Shown in pieces: positions 23,620 through 34,100 of a DNA stretch of 64,000 nucleotides. The stretch comes from Prorocentrum cordatum. Its lineage: Eukaryota; Sar; Dinophyceae; Prorocentrales; Prorocentraceae. The stretch is taken from NCBI GenBank assembly GCA_963575745.1, contig CAUYUJ010012681.1:154501-218500 (forward strand), read 5' to 3'. Made by a program: the position numbers and the translations under genes. The notes under the pieces are model-generated. The model was not told the DNA's origin and searched no databases. It saw nothing but the letters and a program-made list of their open reading frames with translations. Every line of letters begins with the position of its first letter. The stretch's first letter is position 1.

Positions 23620-24540
23620 CTCCTCATCCTCCCCCTCGTCCTCGTCGCCCTCCCTCTTTGTCCTTGTCCTCGTCTTCCCTCCTCGCCCTCAAGCCTCTGG
23701 CCCCCTTCCTCGCCCCATTCCTCCTCCACCTCCTCCTCCTTTTACTCCTCCTCCGTCCTCCTTCCAACCTTGTTTCTCATCATCCTCCCCCGCCCCTGTC
23801 CTCCCTCCCTCCCCTTCATCCATCTTCCCCCCGCCATCTCCGCAGTCGTTGTCACCATTACCCTTTCTCCTCCCCCTCCCCCCCTCCTCCTCCTCCTCCT
23901 CCTCCTCCTCCTCCTCCTCCTCCTCTTCTTCCTTCTCCTCCTTCTCCTCCTCCTCCTCCTCCTCCTCCTCCTCCTCTCCTCCTCCTCCTCCTCCTCCTCC
24001 TCCTCCTCCTCCTCCTCCTCCTCCTCCTCTCCTCCTCCTCCTCTCTCTCCTCCTCCTCCTCCTCCTCCTCCTCCTCCTCCTCCTCCTCCTCCTCCTCCTT
24101 CCTCCTCCTCCTCCTCCTCCTCCCTCCCTCCCTCCCTCCCTCCCTCCCTCCCTCCCTCCCCTCCCTCCCTCCTCCCTCCCTCCCTCCCTCCCTCCCTCCC
24201 TCCCCTCCCTCCCTCCCTCCCTCCCTCCCTCCCTCCCTCCCTCCCTCCCTCCCCCTCCCTCCCCCTCCCTCCCTCCCTCCCTCCCTCCCTCCCTCCTCCC
24301 CTCCCTTCCCTCCTCCCTCCCTCCCTCCCTCCCTCCTCTCCCTCCCTCCCTCCCTCCCTCCCTCCCTCCCTCCCCTCCCTCCCTCCCTCCCTCCCCCCCT
24401 CCCCCCCTCCTCCCTCCCTCCCTCCCTCCCTTCCCTCCCTCCCTCCATCCCTCCCTCCTCTTTCCTCCCTCTCCTCCCTCCCTCCCTCCTCCCCTCCCTC
24501 CTCTCTCCCTCCCCTCCCTCCCTCCCTCCCTCCTCTCGGT
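23620..24540. repeat. About 0.9 kb pure polypyrimidine tract, (CCT)n then (CCCT)n
   Basis: Almost uninterrupted C and T: CCT-dominated to about 24,120, then CCCT-dominated to 24,540. A further CTC tract lies at 24,718-24,780. Pro-, Ser- and Leu-rich frames of several hundred codons are artefacts. Confidence 0.92.
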
Positions 24541-24746
24541 CTCGTGCCGCGGGGGCATGGCTCTGGACTGGCGGCGCGCTGGCATGTGCGTCTGCACGTG
24601 CCAGCGGCTTGAAGTGCCGAGCTCGACGCCCGCCTGACTCCCAGAGATCAGGCCGTCAGGCCTACTGCGAGACGCCGTGGGAGAGCAGCGCGGAGGTAAA
24701 ATCCTCCTCCTGCTCCTGTTTCCTCCTCCTCCTCCTCCTCCTCCTC

Positions 24747-24777
<31 letters not shown>

Positions 24778-24839
24778 CTCTAGGCCAGGCTCCGCTCGCG
24801 CAGTTCCGAGTTCCTGCTCGCGCGCTGCATGATCACGTG

Positions 24840-25670
24840 GCTTGCCAGAGCCGCGACATTCACGTAATAATGGCAGGGGCGAGCAATTGTCACCCTCTGG
24901 GATCGAAGCGCGCATCAACAACATGCAATAGTTGCTGACACTGTGCCCGAGAGCAGGCGGTCAGCGGTGCAAAGCGGACAGGCACCGAAAAACGGCGACA
25001 CTAGGACGACGACGACGACGACGACGACACATGAGTGGATCCACATCCACACATGCGCAGGCCACACGCTGGATACACACGCGGGGTCAAGGCGTAGTAC
25101 GAGGACCGAGCGCTGGACAGATTTTCGGCCACATGCGTATGCAGCTCTGGCCCGCGCCAACCCCATTCCAGACTGCACAGGGACAACCAATTGTCAACCG
25201 CCCCCAGATGGACGGCGGGGGCCCCCTCAGGAATCAGTGCGCGAAGCGGCGAAGTACACTTTTCACGGATACTGTGCCCGAGCGCTGGCGGACAGCGGCG
25301 GCGAGCAAAGCGGCACCCGACGACGTCGTCACACAGATGGAAACCACGACGATCACACATGAACGAAATCACATCCAAACATGTGCATGCCAAGCGCTGG
25401 ATATACATGCGGGGAGATGGCGCGCTCGGCCAAGTGGGTCACGCGGCACTCGCCCAGGCCAACTCCATTTCAGACTCTGCACGCACGAGCAATTGCAGCG
25501 CCCCCGGTGAGGCGGCGGTGGAATCGAAACGCGTAGGAAACAAAATGAAATAGTCGCAAGGACTGTCCGAGAGCTGCCAGGCAGTGGCGGCGGCCGGACC
25601 AACACCCGACGACGACGGTAGGACGACGGAGACGACGACGACGACGACGACAAACGAATGTCATTGGTCC
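24840..25670. repeat. Degenerate ~305-bp tandem repeat, three copies
   Basis: Landmarks recur at about 305-bp spacing: CAATTG phrases near 24,885, 25,188 and 25,490; CTGTGCCCGAG or CTGTCCGAG near 24,940, 25,270 and 25,563; GAC-rich tracts and ACATGNGNAGGCC or ACATGTGCATGCC phrases. Similarity is low, so this is an old duplication. No coding frame is convincing. Confidence 0.55.
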
Positions 25671-26044
25671 CCCTCCGCCTCCTGTTTTTCCTCTCCCTCC
25701 TCCTCCTCCTCCTCCTCCTCCTCCTCCTCCTCCTCCTCCCCCTCCTCCCCCGCCTCTTGTTCCGCGTCCTCGCCATCGTGGCCATCGTCCCCAAGCCCGC
25801 CCAAGGCTCGGCGCCGCAGTTGCCTGCTAGCACCACGGCGTGCCTCCGAGCACCAAGGCAAACCTGTCAGCAACGCAGCGCGCCTGTGAGCACCGCGGAA
25901 TACCTGTGGGGGCAGGGCCGAGCCCCTCTCCATGTTCGGCACCGTTTCGGGGGATGAACAGCAGCCTCTCCCGCGGCGGACGTTGCGAGAGTATCGGATA
26001 CAAGATAAGATAGAACGCAACAGTAACGAAACAGGAAAAAAACA

Positions 26045-26099
26045 GGGAGGGGGAGAGAGAGAGAGAGAGAGAGACAGAGACAGGGAGACAAAAGCAGAG

Positions 26100-26135
<36 letters not shown>

Positions 26136-26395
26136 GGAGCGAGAGAGAAAGATAGAGAGAGAGAGAGAGAAAAAAAAAACGAGAGAGAGAGATGAGGAAA
26201 GAGACAGAGAAAGAGACATAGAGAAAGACAGAGAGGGGGAACGAGAGAAAGAAAGAGAGAGAGAGAGAGAGACGGATATTTATAGAGGGAGAGAGAGAGG
26301 GAGAGAAAGAGAGAGAGAGAGAGAGAGAAAAAAAAAGAGAGAGAGAGAGAGAGGGAGGGAGAGAGAGAGAGAGAAAGGTAGAGAGAGGATTGGAG
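26045..26395. repeat. (GA)n microsatellite
   Basis: Interrupted GA tract of about 350 bp. Similar GA tracts occur at 30,755-30,905 and 40,998-41,074. Confidence 0.9.
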
Positions 26396-26429
26396 GGAAA
26401 GGGGAGTGAAAGGGTGAGACAGTTTTTTG

Positions 26430-26813
26430 GGGGACGAAGAGGAAGTTATGTGGCGTCCTTTGTCGCGCCGCGCGCGACGCCATCGTCTGGGCGCGGTGGT
26501 TTTCCAGAGCCCAAGTCATCGCCCTGGGGCGCGGGCAAGGATCGAGACCCGCGCGGGCCTCCCTCGCCAAACTTGCGGGACAGAGTGGCCCATTCCCTCG
26601 CTGACGCTCGCGGGCGGCACGGCGCTGGCGCTGACTGCGAGGCTGAGGGCCGAGAGGAGTTCCGACAGTCCTGGAGAGGGGCCGCGGACCACGCTGGAAT
26701 CGGCGGGGTCGTTGGCGCCCCCCCCGCGCCCGACCCCCCCTGCAAGCCGACTCCTCCTACGAGGAGCGCCTCCATCATCCCGAAGATCACCTCCAGCATC
26801 TCGTAGGACGCCT
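26430..26813 (-). other. Possible exon remnant sharing phrases with the 3-kb locus
   Basis: Read on the minus strand, about 26,870-26,740 gives a hydrophobic stretch (FGILGGTLPRALKASYEMLE, then VIFGMMEALLVGG). The phrase CCGAAGATCACCTCC is shared with about 2,865-2,880, and a CCCTGCAAGCCGACTCCTCC phrase is the reverse complement of sequence near 3,370. These suggest a related, rearranged gene fragment. Confidence 0.3.
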
Positions 26814-27831
26814 TCAGCGCCCTGGGAAGCGTCCCGCCGAGAATCCCGAAGATCGCTGGCGTCCCGAAGGTCCTCCTCGAGGCCCGAAGCTCTCCCCCGG
26901 CCGGTCCGGCTGGCGCCTCCTCCCCGCGGTGGGCCTACCCCCGCCGCGGTGGGCCTCCGGCGTAGGCGCCTCCATCGGCGTGGAGACGCCCCTCCCCTCC
27001 CCGAGCACCTGCTCCGGAGGGCCCCCGCCGCATGTGGATGCCGCCGGGGGGGGTGCCCCCCTCCCCAGGGTGGAGGAGGGTGAGAGGGTAGTAGGAAGGA
27101 GCGAAGAGGGATGAATGGGGGAGAGAGAGGGAGCAGCGAGGTTGGACGTGATGGAGGTGCCCCCTCCCTCCCCGAGAGATAGCTTGGGGAGGCCCCCGGC
27201 CGTCACGCATGCGGCCGGGGGGGGGGGGCTTGATATGCCCAGCATGGGGAGGCACGACGTCGCCCTCGGGCGCCTGGCAGAACTCCTCCTCTGCATGCTC
27301 TGGGGCGGTGCCCCCTCCCTCCCCGAGAGATAGCTTGGGGAGGTCCCCGGCCGTCACGCATGCGGCCGGGAGGGGGGGCTTGATATGCCCAGCATGGGGA
27401 GGCACGACGTCGCCCTCGGGCGCCTGGCAGAACTCCTCCTCTGCATACTCTGGGGCGGCGCCCCCTCCCTCCCCGAGAGATAGCTTGGGGAGGTCCCCGG
27501 CCGTCACGCATGCGGCCGGGAGGGGGGACTTGATATGCCCAGCATGGGGAGGCACGACGTCGCCCTCGGGCGCCTGGCAGAACTCCTCCTCTGCATGCTC
27601 TGGGGCGGAGATAGGATGATGACGGACCGGCTTGCCCCCCCCTTCCGCCCCTAGCAGGCGCGCCGCCTCCGCGAGCGCGGGCGGGCCGCAAACAGGACAG
27701 AAGAGGTCGAGCAGCGCTCCAAGGAGCGGCGAGGCAAGGGGGGCCGCGAGGAGCATGAGGTCCTGGGGCGGATCACTCCCGCCCCCCCATGACGAGATTA
27801 GGGGCAGACGGCCCCTTCCGAAAAGGCACAA
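26814..27831 (-). CDS. Protein with 50-residue tandem repeats
   Basis: I do not recognise the family. A minus-strand frame opens near 27,831 (no clear ATG), has a hydrophobic block with a CPVC pair (LLDLFCPVCGPPALAEAARL), then three copies of a 50-residue unit containing EEEFCQAPEGDVVPPHAGHI and AACVTAGDLPKLSLGEGGG. The underlying DNA repeat is about 150 bp. After the third unit the frame is lost at a G-run near 27,218-27,228 and continues one frame over (AACVTAGGLPKLSLGEGGG), ending at 26,814 in a Pro/Ser-rich tail. The first repeat copy has a pure G-run where the other two have an A within it. It may belong to the same minus-strand run as the genes to its right. Confidence 0.4.
27160..27610. 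repeat. 150-bp tandem repeat, three copies
   Basis: CCCCCTCCCTCCCCGAGAGA starts at about 27,160, 27,311 and 27,461. The copies are nearly identical apart from the G-run and a few substitutions. Because the unit is a multiple of three it preserves the minus-strand frame. Confidence 0.9.
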
Positions 27832-27915
27832 GCTAGCTGAAACAGCTGCGGGAGGGAAGGAAGAGGAGGAAGACAGGGGAGCAGCCGTTGCACTGCCGTG
27901 GGTGAATACCCCTGT

Positions 27916-30622
27916 TTAACGAGCCTGAACAAAACTCTCTTCCCAGGGATTGGTCTCGGTGGGGTGTTCGACCCACCTCCAGTGTGTCGTATTCGTGGCC
28001 TCCCAGTGCCCCTGGCCGCCACTCCGCCCACTGCGGCTGCCCCACCAGTCACTGGGGCGCGGGTCGCTGCCGAATGCAACTTGCATGTCTCGCCAGGCGG
28101 AGTCGACCCTGCGGTCCTGCAGCGAGGAAGCCTCGCCGCTCGGCTGTTGCCACTCGCGCTCCTCGCCCTCCCTGGTGCGCCACCACTCATCCCTGCGCCA
28201 CTCCCCGTCTGTTGGGCGCTGCCATGGCGTCTGTGGCCCCCGCTGCTGCGGGGGCTCTGGCGGCTGATGCCGCGGCGCCTCCCGCGGCTGCTGCTCTTGC
28301 AACCCTTGCCCTCGCTGCTCCAGCGGCGCAGGCCCTGGAGATGGCCACTGCGGTGTCGGCTGCCACCTGGGGGGTGATAAGTAACTATTTCTATAATTAT
28401 CCCCTTCCTGTCAACTCCCGCCCCTTCCCGACACTCATTTCCTTATGTCATCCCTCGTCCTGCTCAGCCTATTCCTCATTCCCTCTCCTCCCTCCTGCCC
28501 TCCCCGTGCTCCACCCTCCCTCTCCCCCCCTCCCCCTTTCAACCCCCCGCCTGCGACCTTCCATCGCCAGCCGCGGGCCAGTCGCGGTCGTCGTCCGCGT
28601 TTTCGTCTGCCCATCTTGGTGGGCGCCACGCCTGTTGGGCGCGGTCGTCGTCCGCGTTTTCGTCTGCCCATCTTGGCGGGCGCCACGCCTGTTGGGCGCG
28701 CTCTTCTTGCTCGTCCCTCTCGCGGTGCTGCTCTTGTGCCTGGCGCTCGGGCCCGTGCTGCTCGGGCGCCGCTGCTGCGGCGCCCTGGAGCGCAGCTGCT
28801 TGCTGTTTCTGGGCGCGCCTGTTCTTCTTCTCTTTGTTTCTCTCCTGCTGCCTTCCCTGCGAACGCGAGCTGGCCATGCGCATTTGGAACAGGAGAGGAT
28901 AGCGGGCGCCGCCGTGCCAGCGCCCCTCCACCTCCACGGTCTCCGGCGGGAACGTCTTCTGCAACGCGCGGAAGAGGGTCACCTCGCGATTCTTAGAGAA
29001 GCGGTGGTCCCCTCTAGCCTCAGCCTCGGCGCGCCTCAGTTTCTCACGCTCCTTCTCTTGGATCTTGCGTTGGCATTCCTCTGACTGAGTCAGTAAATCC
29101 TGGAGGTGCTCGCGGGCGTCTTTTTTCGGGTAGTAGCGATCGTAAGGCATCCCAGGGCCTCCTTCTGGCAGTGGTGCCAGTACGTCGGCTCCGATGATGG
29201 GCTGGTGGAGGCCCCCGCTGCTGCGGGGGCCTCTGCCTTGCTTCTGTTACGGTACCCGATCTCACCGATCACCGACTTGCGTGCGAAGAGCAACCCCGTC
29301 TCGTCTCTGTCGTGCACGGCGCTCAGCGGCCAGCACAGGGTGTACTCGCCAGGCCTGTTGAGAACGAAGATGCCGCAGCTGTCCAAGCACGGAGTGCCGT
29401 CCAATCCGCGCCAGAAGTACGCTGCTGCCGTCTCCAATCGCAAGCCTAGACCCCGAAGACTCGGCAGCGTCTGTGTGAGCGCCATGTTGAAATCCCCACA
29501 AAGGATGTCAACGTTGTTCTCCTGCAAGATGGCCGCCAGCCTCCGCCACCACGTCTTGTGAGCCTCCTTAAAGCCTTTGGAAGCTTTCGCCGTGTCGCGG
29601 TGGAGGTGCACCGCGCACACCCGCACTTCCGAGCCGAAGTGGGCGTAGGTTTGATCGAAGTAGACCTCAACCACCATGGTCCTCGAGAACGCTTCCATCT
29701 TGTTCCCTTTTGCAGTTTTGCAGTGGCCGTCGACACTCCTTTCCCAGTGGAGCAGCCGCATTCCGTGGCACAGATTTGCGCGCGCAGCGATGCACAAGGA
29801 CTTGTCCTCACGCCCGCGCAGGGTCAAGTATTCGTACTCTGGTCGATTCTGGAGCTGTTGGCAATCGCCAACACTCGCAGCACGACTTCCTCTTGCTGTC
29901 GCCATCGCTGCTGCGGGGGCGACAAAAGGCCCACCGCTGCTGCTGCTTTGGCCCTCCGCTGCTGACGCCCCCGCTGCTGCGGGGGCGTCCGCCTGCAGCG
30001 GCGGTGGTTTCCCTGGCCGCTGTAGGATTGCCTCCATCTGCTCCTCACATTCCGCAAAGCACGCCACGAGAGCAGGGCAATGCCGCAGCTGCAACTCAAG
30101 TCTCCGCCGCTGGTCCGCGTTGTTGGCCTCGCTCGGCATGGGGCCCCAGCTCCCGAACAGGACGGAAAGGTTGCCCACGTTGTCGTTCCGCTGCCTGTTC
30201 ACGTCAGCCGCATTACGCTCGCAGAAGAGCTGGAGCGGGACGGTGTCGCGAAGAACGCACCTGCGCCGCTCGACGTCGTCGGGCGGCGCGCAGCCCCCAA
30301 AGGCCGGCTGATCGCGCCGCTCTTCCTGAGGCTCTTCGTCATCGCTCGGATCCACCACCGAGTCGCCTGGGCGGGTGCGCATCGTAGAAACTTCTGATCG
30401 CGCCGCCGCTGCTGAGCTTGAAACGCCAGGCGGCGCAGCCCCCGCTGCTGCGGGGGCGCCCTCTGACACAAGGGCCCAAGGACCCTTCCAGGGTTCTGCC
30501 TGACCACCCACAGGTCGCCAAACCTTCCCAGACTTCGCTGTATACACTGCCGACAGTCGGCCCCGAGGCCCCGCTGCTGCGGGGCCCAATGGGCTGCTGC
30601 TGCTGCTGCTGGCCGCGGCCAT
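27916..30622 (-). CDS. Endonuclease/exonuclease/phosphatase (EEP)-fold protein
   Basis: Starts at the ATG at 30,622 (MAAASSSSSS). The core reads EVYFDQTYAHFGSEVRVCAV, then VHLHRDTAKASKGF, and DILCGDFNMAL near 29,490, the GDFN signature of the EEP superfamily (DNase I, AP endonuclease and LINE nuclease fold). I see no complete downstream catalytic histidine motif, so activity is uncertain. The frame changes near 29,150: the reading GMPYDRYYPKKDAREHLQDL is the better continuation and leads to HGGARYPLLFQMRMASSRS, which I recall from dinoflagellate EEP-like proteins. A 19-residue unit (RAQQAWRPPRWADENADDD) is duplicated near 28,640. An intron with GC donor and AG acceptor (28,367-28,550) fits before a last exon. 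In the strict frame that exon ends soon; a neighbouring Trp/Gln-rich frame runs to 27,916. Several CGCTGCTGCG hairpins lie inside the CDS (for example 29,216 and 29,972), read as PAAAG. Confidence 0.6.
28582..28697. repeat. 57-bp tandem duplication
   Basis: Two near-identical copies containing CGTCCGCGTTTTCGTCTGCC, encoding the duplicated 19-residue unit of the EEP-fold protein on the minus strand. Confidence 0.88.
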
Positions 30623-30754
30623 CACTCCCTGCCCCCGCGTTGCAGGGGGGGCGGCCGTCAGAGCCGGACTCCTGGGGCCGAAACGGCGGTGGAAGGAGGG
30701 GGGCGGGGCGAAGAGGAGGAAGACGGGGCGGATAGGGAAGGAAAGGGCGGGCAG

Positions 30755-30801
30755 AGAGAGAGGGGAGAGAGAGAGGGAGAGACAGGGAGATAGTGAGAGA
30801 G

Positions 30802-30857
<56 letters not shown>

Positions 30858-30865
30858 GGACGACG

Positions 30866-30903
<38 letters not shown>

Positions 30904-30905
30904 GG
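30755..30905. repeat. (GA)n microsatellite between genes
   Basis: GA tract in the spacer between the EEP-fold gene (start 30,622) and the 3' end of the OTU/DDE gene (31,199). The rest of the spacer shows no feature. Confidence 0.88.
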
Positions 30906-31198
30906 ACGCGGAGGAGGGAGGAATGAGATAATGACCAGGAGGGTGATCAGGGAGAAGGAGGGGGGAGAGCAGGAGGAGGGGCGGTGTGATCGACACCCGC
31001 GTGGTTTTCTCCCCCTGCCTGCTCTCCCCCACCTCTCACCTCCTCCCCCGTCCTCCCTCCTCCCTGTTTCTTCTGCATAGGGCCTGCGCTACGTCCGCGC
31101 GCGCACGCGGCACCTCAGTCGCAGCCAGGTGGAAGAGCAGTGGCTGCTGCCCGAACTCACACCCCGCGCCTCGCCGCTGCTGCGGCGGGCCGCGCCTC

Positions 31199-34100
31199 TC
31201 AGAGGCCCCCAGCTGCAGGGAGCGCAAGCGCCAGGGAGCCAGACAGACGGCGTCGCGTCTCACTGTGCATAAACATGCTGAAAGCTCTCGGGTTGCCTCC
31301 CAAGTACTCGTCTATGACGTTCTGCAACCACGTGGCAAACGTCTCCGGCCACTTTCCACCGAAGTCCCCCATGCCAGCGGCGTCCCATTCCCGCCGAAAC
31401 CACTCAAAATCTGACCGCTGAGCTGCAGAAAGCCCAGAACCCAACCCCGCCAGGCGATTCAGCGCGTCGCACCTCGACGTTCGACCCGCCGCGCCTCCGC
31501 AGCTGCGAAGGCCCGCGCCCAGCTCGGATAACCCGACATGCTTCATCCTGTGTTTGATATCTATGGCTGCCTCTGCGTCTAAGAGTTTGGCTTGCTGTGT
31601 CCTCAGCAGCTTGCGCGCTTTCTTTACGTCGCCCCCCAGGCGGGTTAGCTCTTCTCTGCGCCGCGCCTCGACATCCCGCTGTCGTTTCTCGTTTCTGAGC
31701 GTCGCCTCGCGGGCGTCCTCGCATGCTGCGAGGGCCCGCTGAACCCCAGGATCTTCCTTCGACACTTCACGCACTCGCCTCCGTTCTTTCCGTAATTGCG
31801 TCTCCATGAACGTGGCCCCCGCGATGTCGCCCCAGCTGCGCAACTCCTCAGCGATCGACGAATACGTTCTCATCAAGTCAGACGTCTGCTCCGCGGTTTC
31901 CATGCGAGACGTCGACAGGCCAGGCGGCGCCTCCAGCGCGCTCTCCCCCGCCGCTGCTGCGTTGAGGCTTTGATTGGCCCATCCGTAGTCAAACTCGCCA
32001 GCGGCGCTCCGCCCGTCGTCGTCCTCGCTCCCATCATCTTCATCTCCTTCGAGGGCGTCGACGGAATTGCCACCCTCAGTGCCCCCGCTGCTGCGGAGAC
32101 CCTCGGCTGCGTCTTCCGCCCCCTCCATGCCATGCCAAATCTTGTCGCCCTCGTCCAGAGCCGCGTCGTCTCCAAGGTTTGCGAACACGTCGTCGCAGTG
32201 GCCGCGTCGAGGGTGCGGGAGGACCAATCGCATGATGTCTTTGTAGGTCCATCTCAAGCGCCCCGCCTGCACCTCTTCTTCGACCTCCGCTACTGCGGCG
32301 GCGACCTTCTCACGCATCCTCAACTTTCTCCAGAAATGGCCTGCCTCCTTGCATATGCGCGCGTCCAAGTCCGCATCCCACAGGTTTGCCTTGAAACCTG
32401 TTTCCCAGTACCCCTCTGCCGCAGCCGAGTGAAGACCCATTTGGGACATCACTTCCACCATCAAGTCAATGCATTCTAACTTGTCCAGCTGCGGGACGCA
32501 CTGGCCCAGCCTCATGGCTCTCAGCAGCGCCGCTCCTTCTCTCTTCATGTACTCGCGCTTGGCGTGTTGATTCAGATGTGTGTCCACAGTTTGGAGGATT
32601 GGGGTTACGCCGCCCCCGTGCGGGATGAACACGTACCCTCGAGACCAACATAGCTTACTCACAAGCGGGGACAAGTGAGGGCCATGATCATCCGCCATCA
32701 TAATTCTCCACTCCCGCTGCTGCGGAGGCTCTGGCAGATGAGGGAGGTGGCGGTCCAGGTACGCGAGCACGCACGGTGTCCGGTAAGACCCCTTGGTGCT
32801 GGTGGTCGCCGACACCCATCTGCCGAACCCTCGGCGCCGAAGGTGTTCGAGCAGGCGCGGCCTCAACTTCTCTCCCCCCCCTCCGCCTTGAACATGCACT
32901 CCATCGGTGGGGGGCCTTCTCTCCGCAGTCGATCCTTGTCGCTCATTGTCATGAAATTGGCCGTCCACCGCTCCCGCACCGCGCCGTGGCACTCCACCAG
33001 TGGCACTTCGACCCCCGCTACTGCGAGGGTCCTCACGCCAGCTGATCCTGTTTCATTGTGGTGGAAAGGCGACTGGTCGAAGTTCTCCATCTCGGGATCC
33101 TCCTGGTTGAGTAGCACGCACGCGGCGCGTGCCCTGAACACGTTCAGCCAGCCTCGCTCGAGGCGCTCTTCCAAGACGGGCAGCGGGCACTTGTACTTCC
33201 TGTTCGGGCACCGCATGCTGAGGCCGTATTCCTTGCGCCAGGAGGCCCACCAGCGCGACCTCAACTCCACGGCGGCGGGTCGCTGCCCGATCCGCAGCTG
33301 CTGCGTGACGTACTCGCCCATGAGCTCCAACGCTTTGGTCTGGGGCATGCTTTGCGTGAACCTTGCTATCTTCGCTGGCTCTCTTTGGGTACTTCGCATT
33401 CCACTTTTGATTGTTTTCCCATCTACACTGTGCCGAATGGAACTCCACCATTCAAACAGAGCTTGCCGCAGCCAAGGACATTTTCGAGCTGGCCCCTGTC
33501 CCTGTTGTGGTATCCTTTTCCGCCCTTTCCACTTGAGGAGGCGCCCCTGCCCGCACTGCGTCTCGTGTCCCCGCGGATGCCGAACAGCCTCCGCTACTGC
33601 GGAGGCGTACTTCGACGACAGAAAAAGCCTTGTGCCAGCGCCGCAGAACGTGCGTGCGCTTCCTGAGAGAGGTATGGGACATGGAACCCCAGTCCCACGC
33701 ATCCATGAATGAACGCGCCCCTCCATGCGGAAAGCGCTCTCCAGGCGTCCAGCCTAAAGAGCGCATGTACTCGTCGAAAGCACCCGCTATCTCCATCCTC
33801 GAGCACAGGAGCGACGGGACCACCACGCGCTTCTTGTTCTGGGCGGGGGCTTTGCGCTCGCAGCCGCGGTTCCTGCACCTCAAGAGCTGCTCCTCCCGCT
33901 CTGCGGGCATCGACTCCCGAGCTACGTCCAGGGCGCACGCAGCGTCTTTCAGTCCTGTCCACCATTGGATGGCTTGCACGAGCTCCTGACAGACTGCCTC
34001 GGCGTCGACTTCCACCACTGCCAAGTCCTCAGGTGGCGCCGCCGCTGCTGCGGCGGCACCGCCCTGTGCTCTCGGGGGGGCGGCGTGGCCAGGCTGCGGG

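Noticed and set aside
23600-24640. Several 300-400-codon Pro/Leu/Ser-rich or Gly/Arg-rich frames
   Set aside because: Products of the CCT/CCCT tract; all frames on both strands are open.
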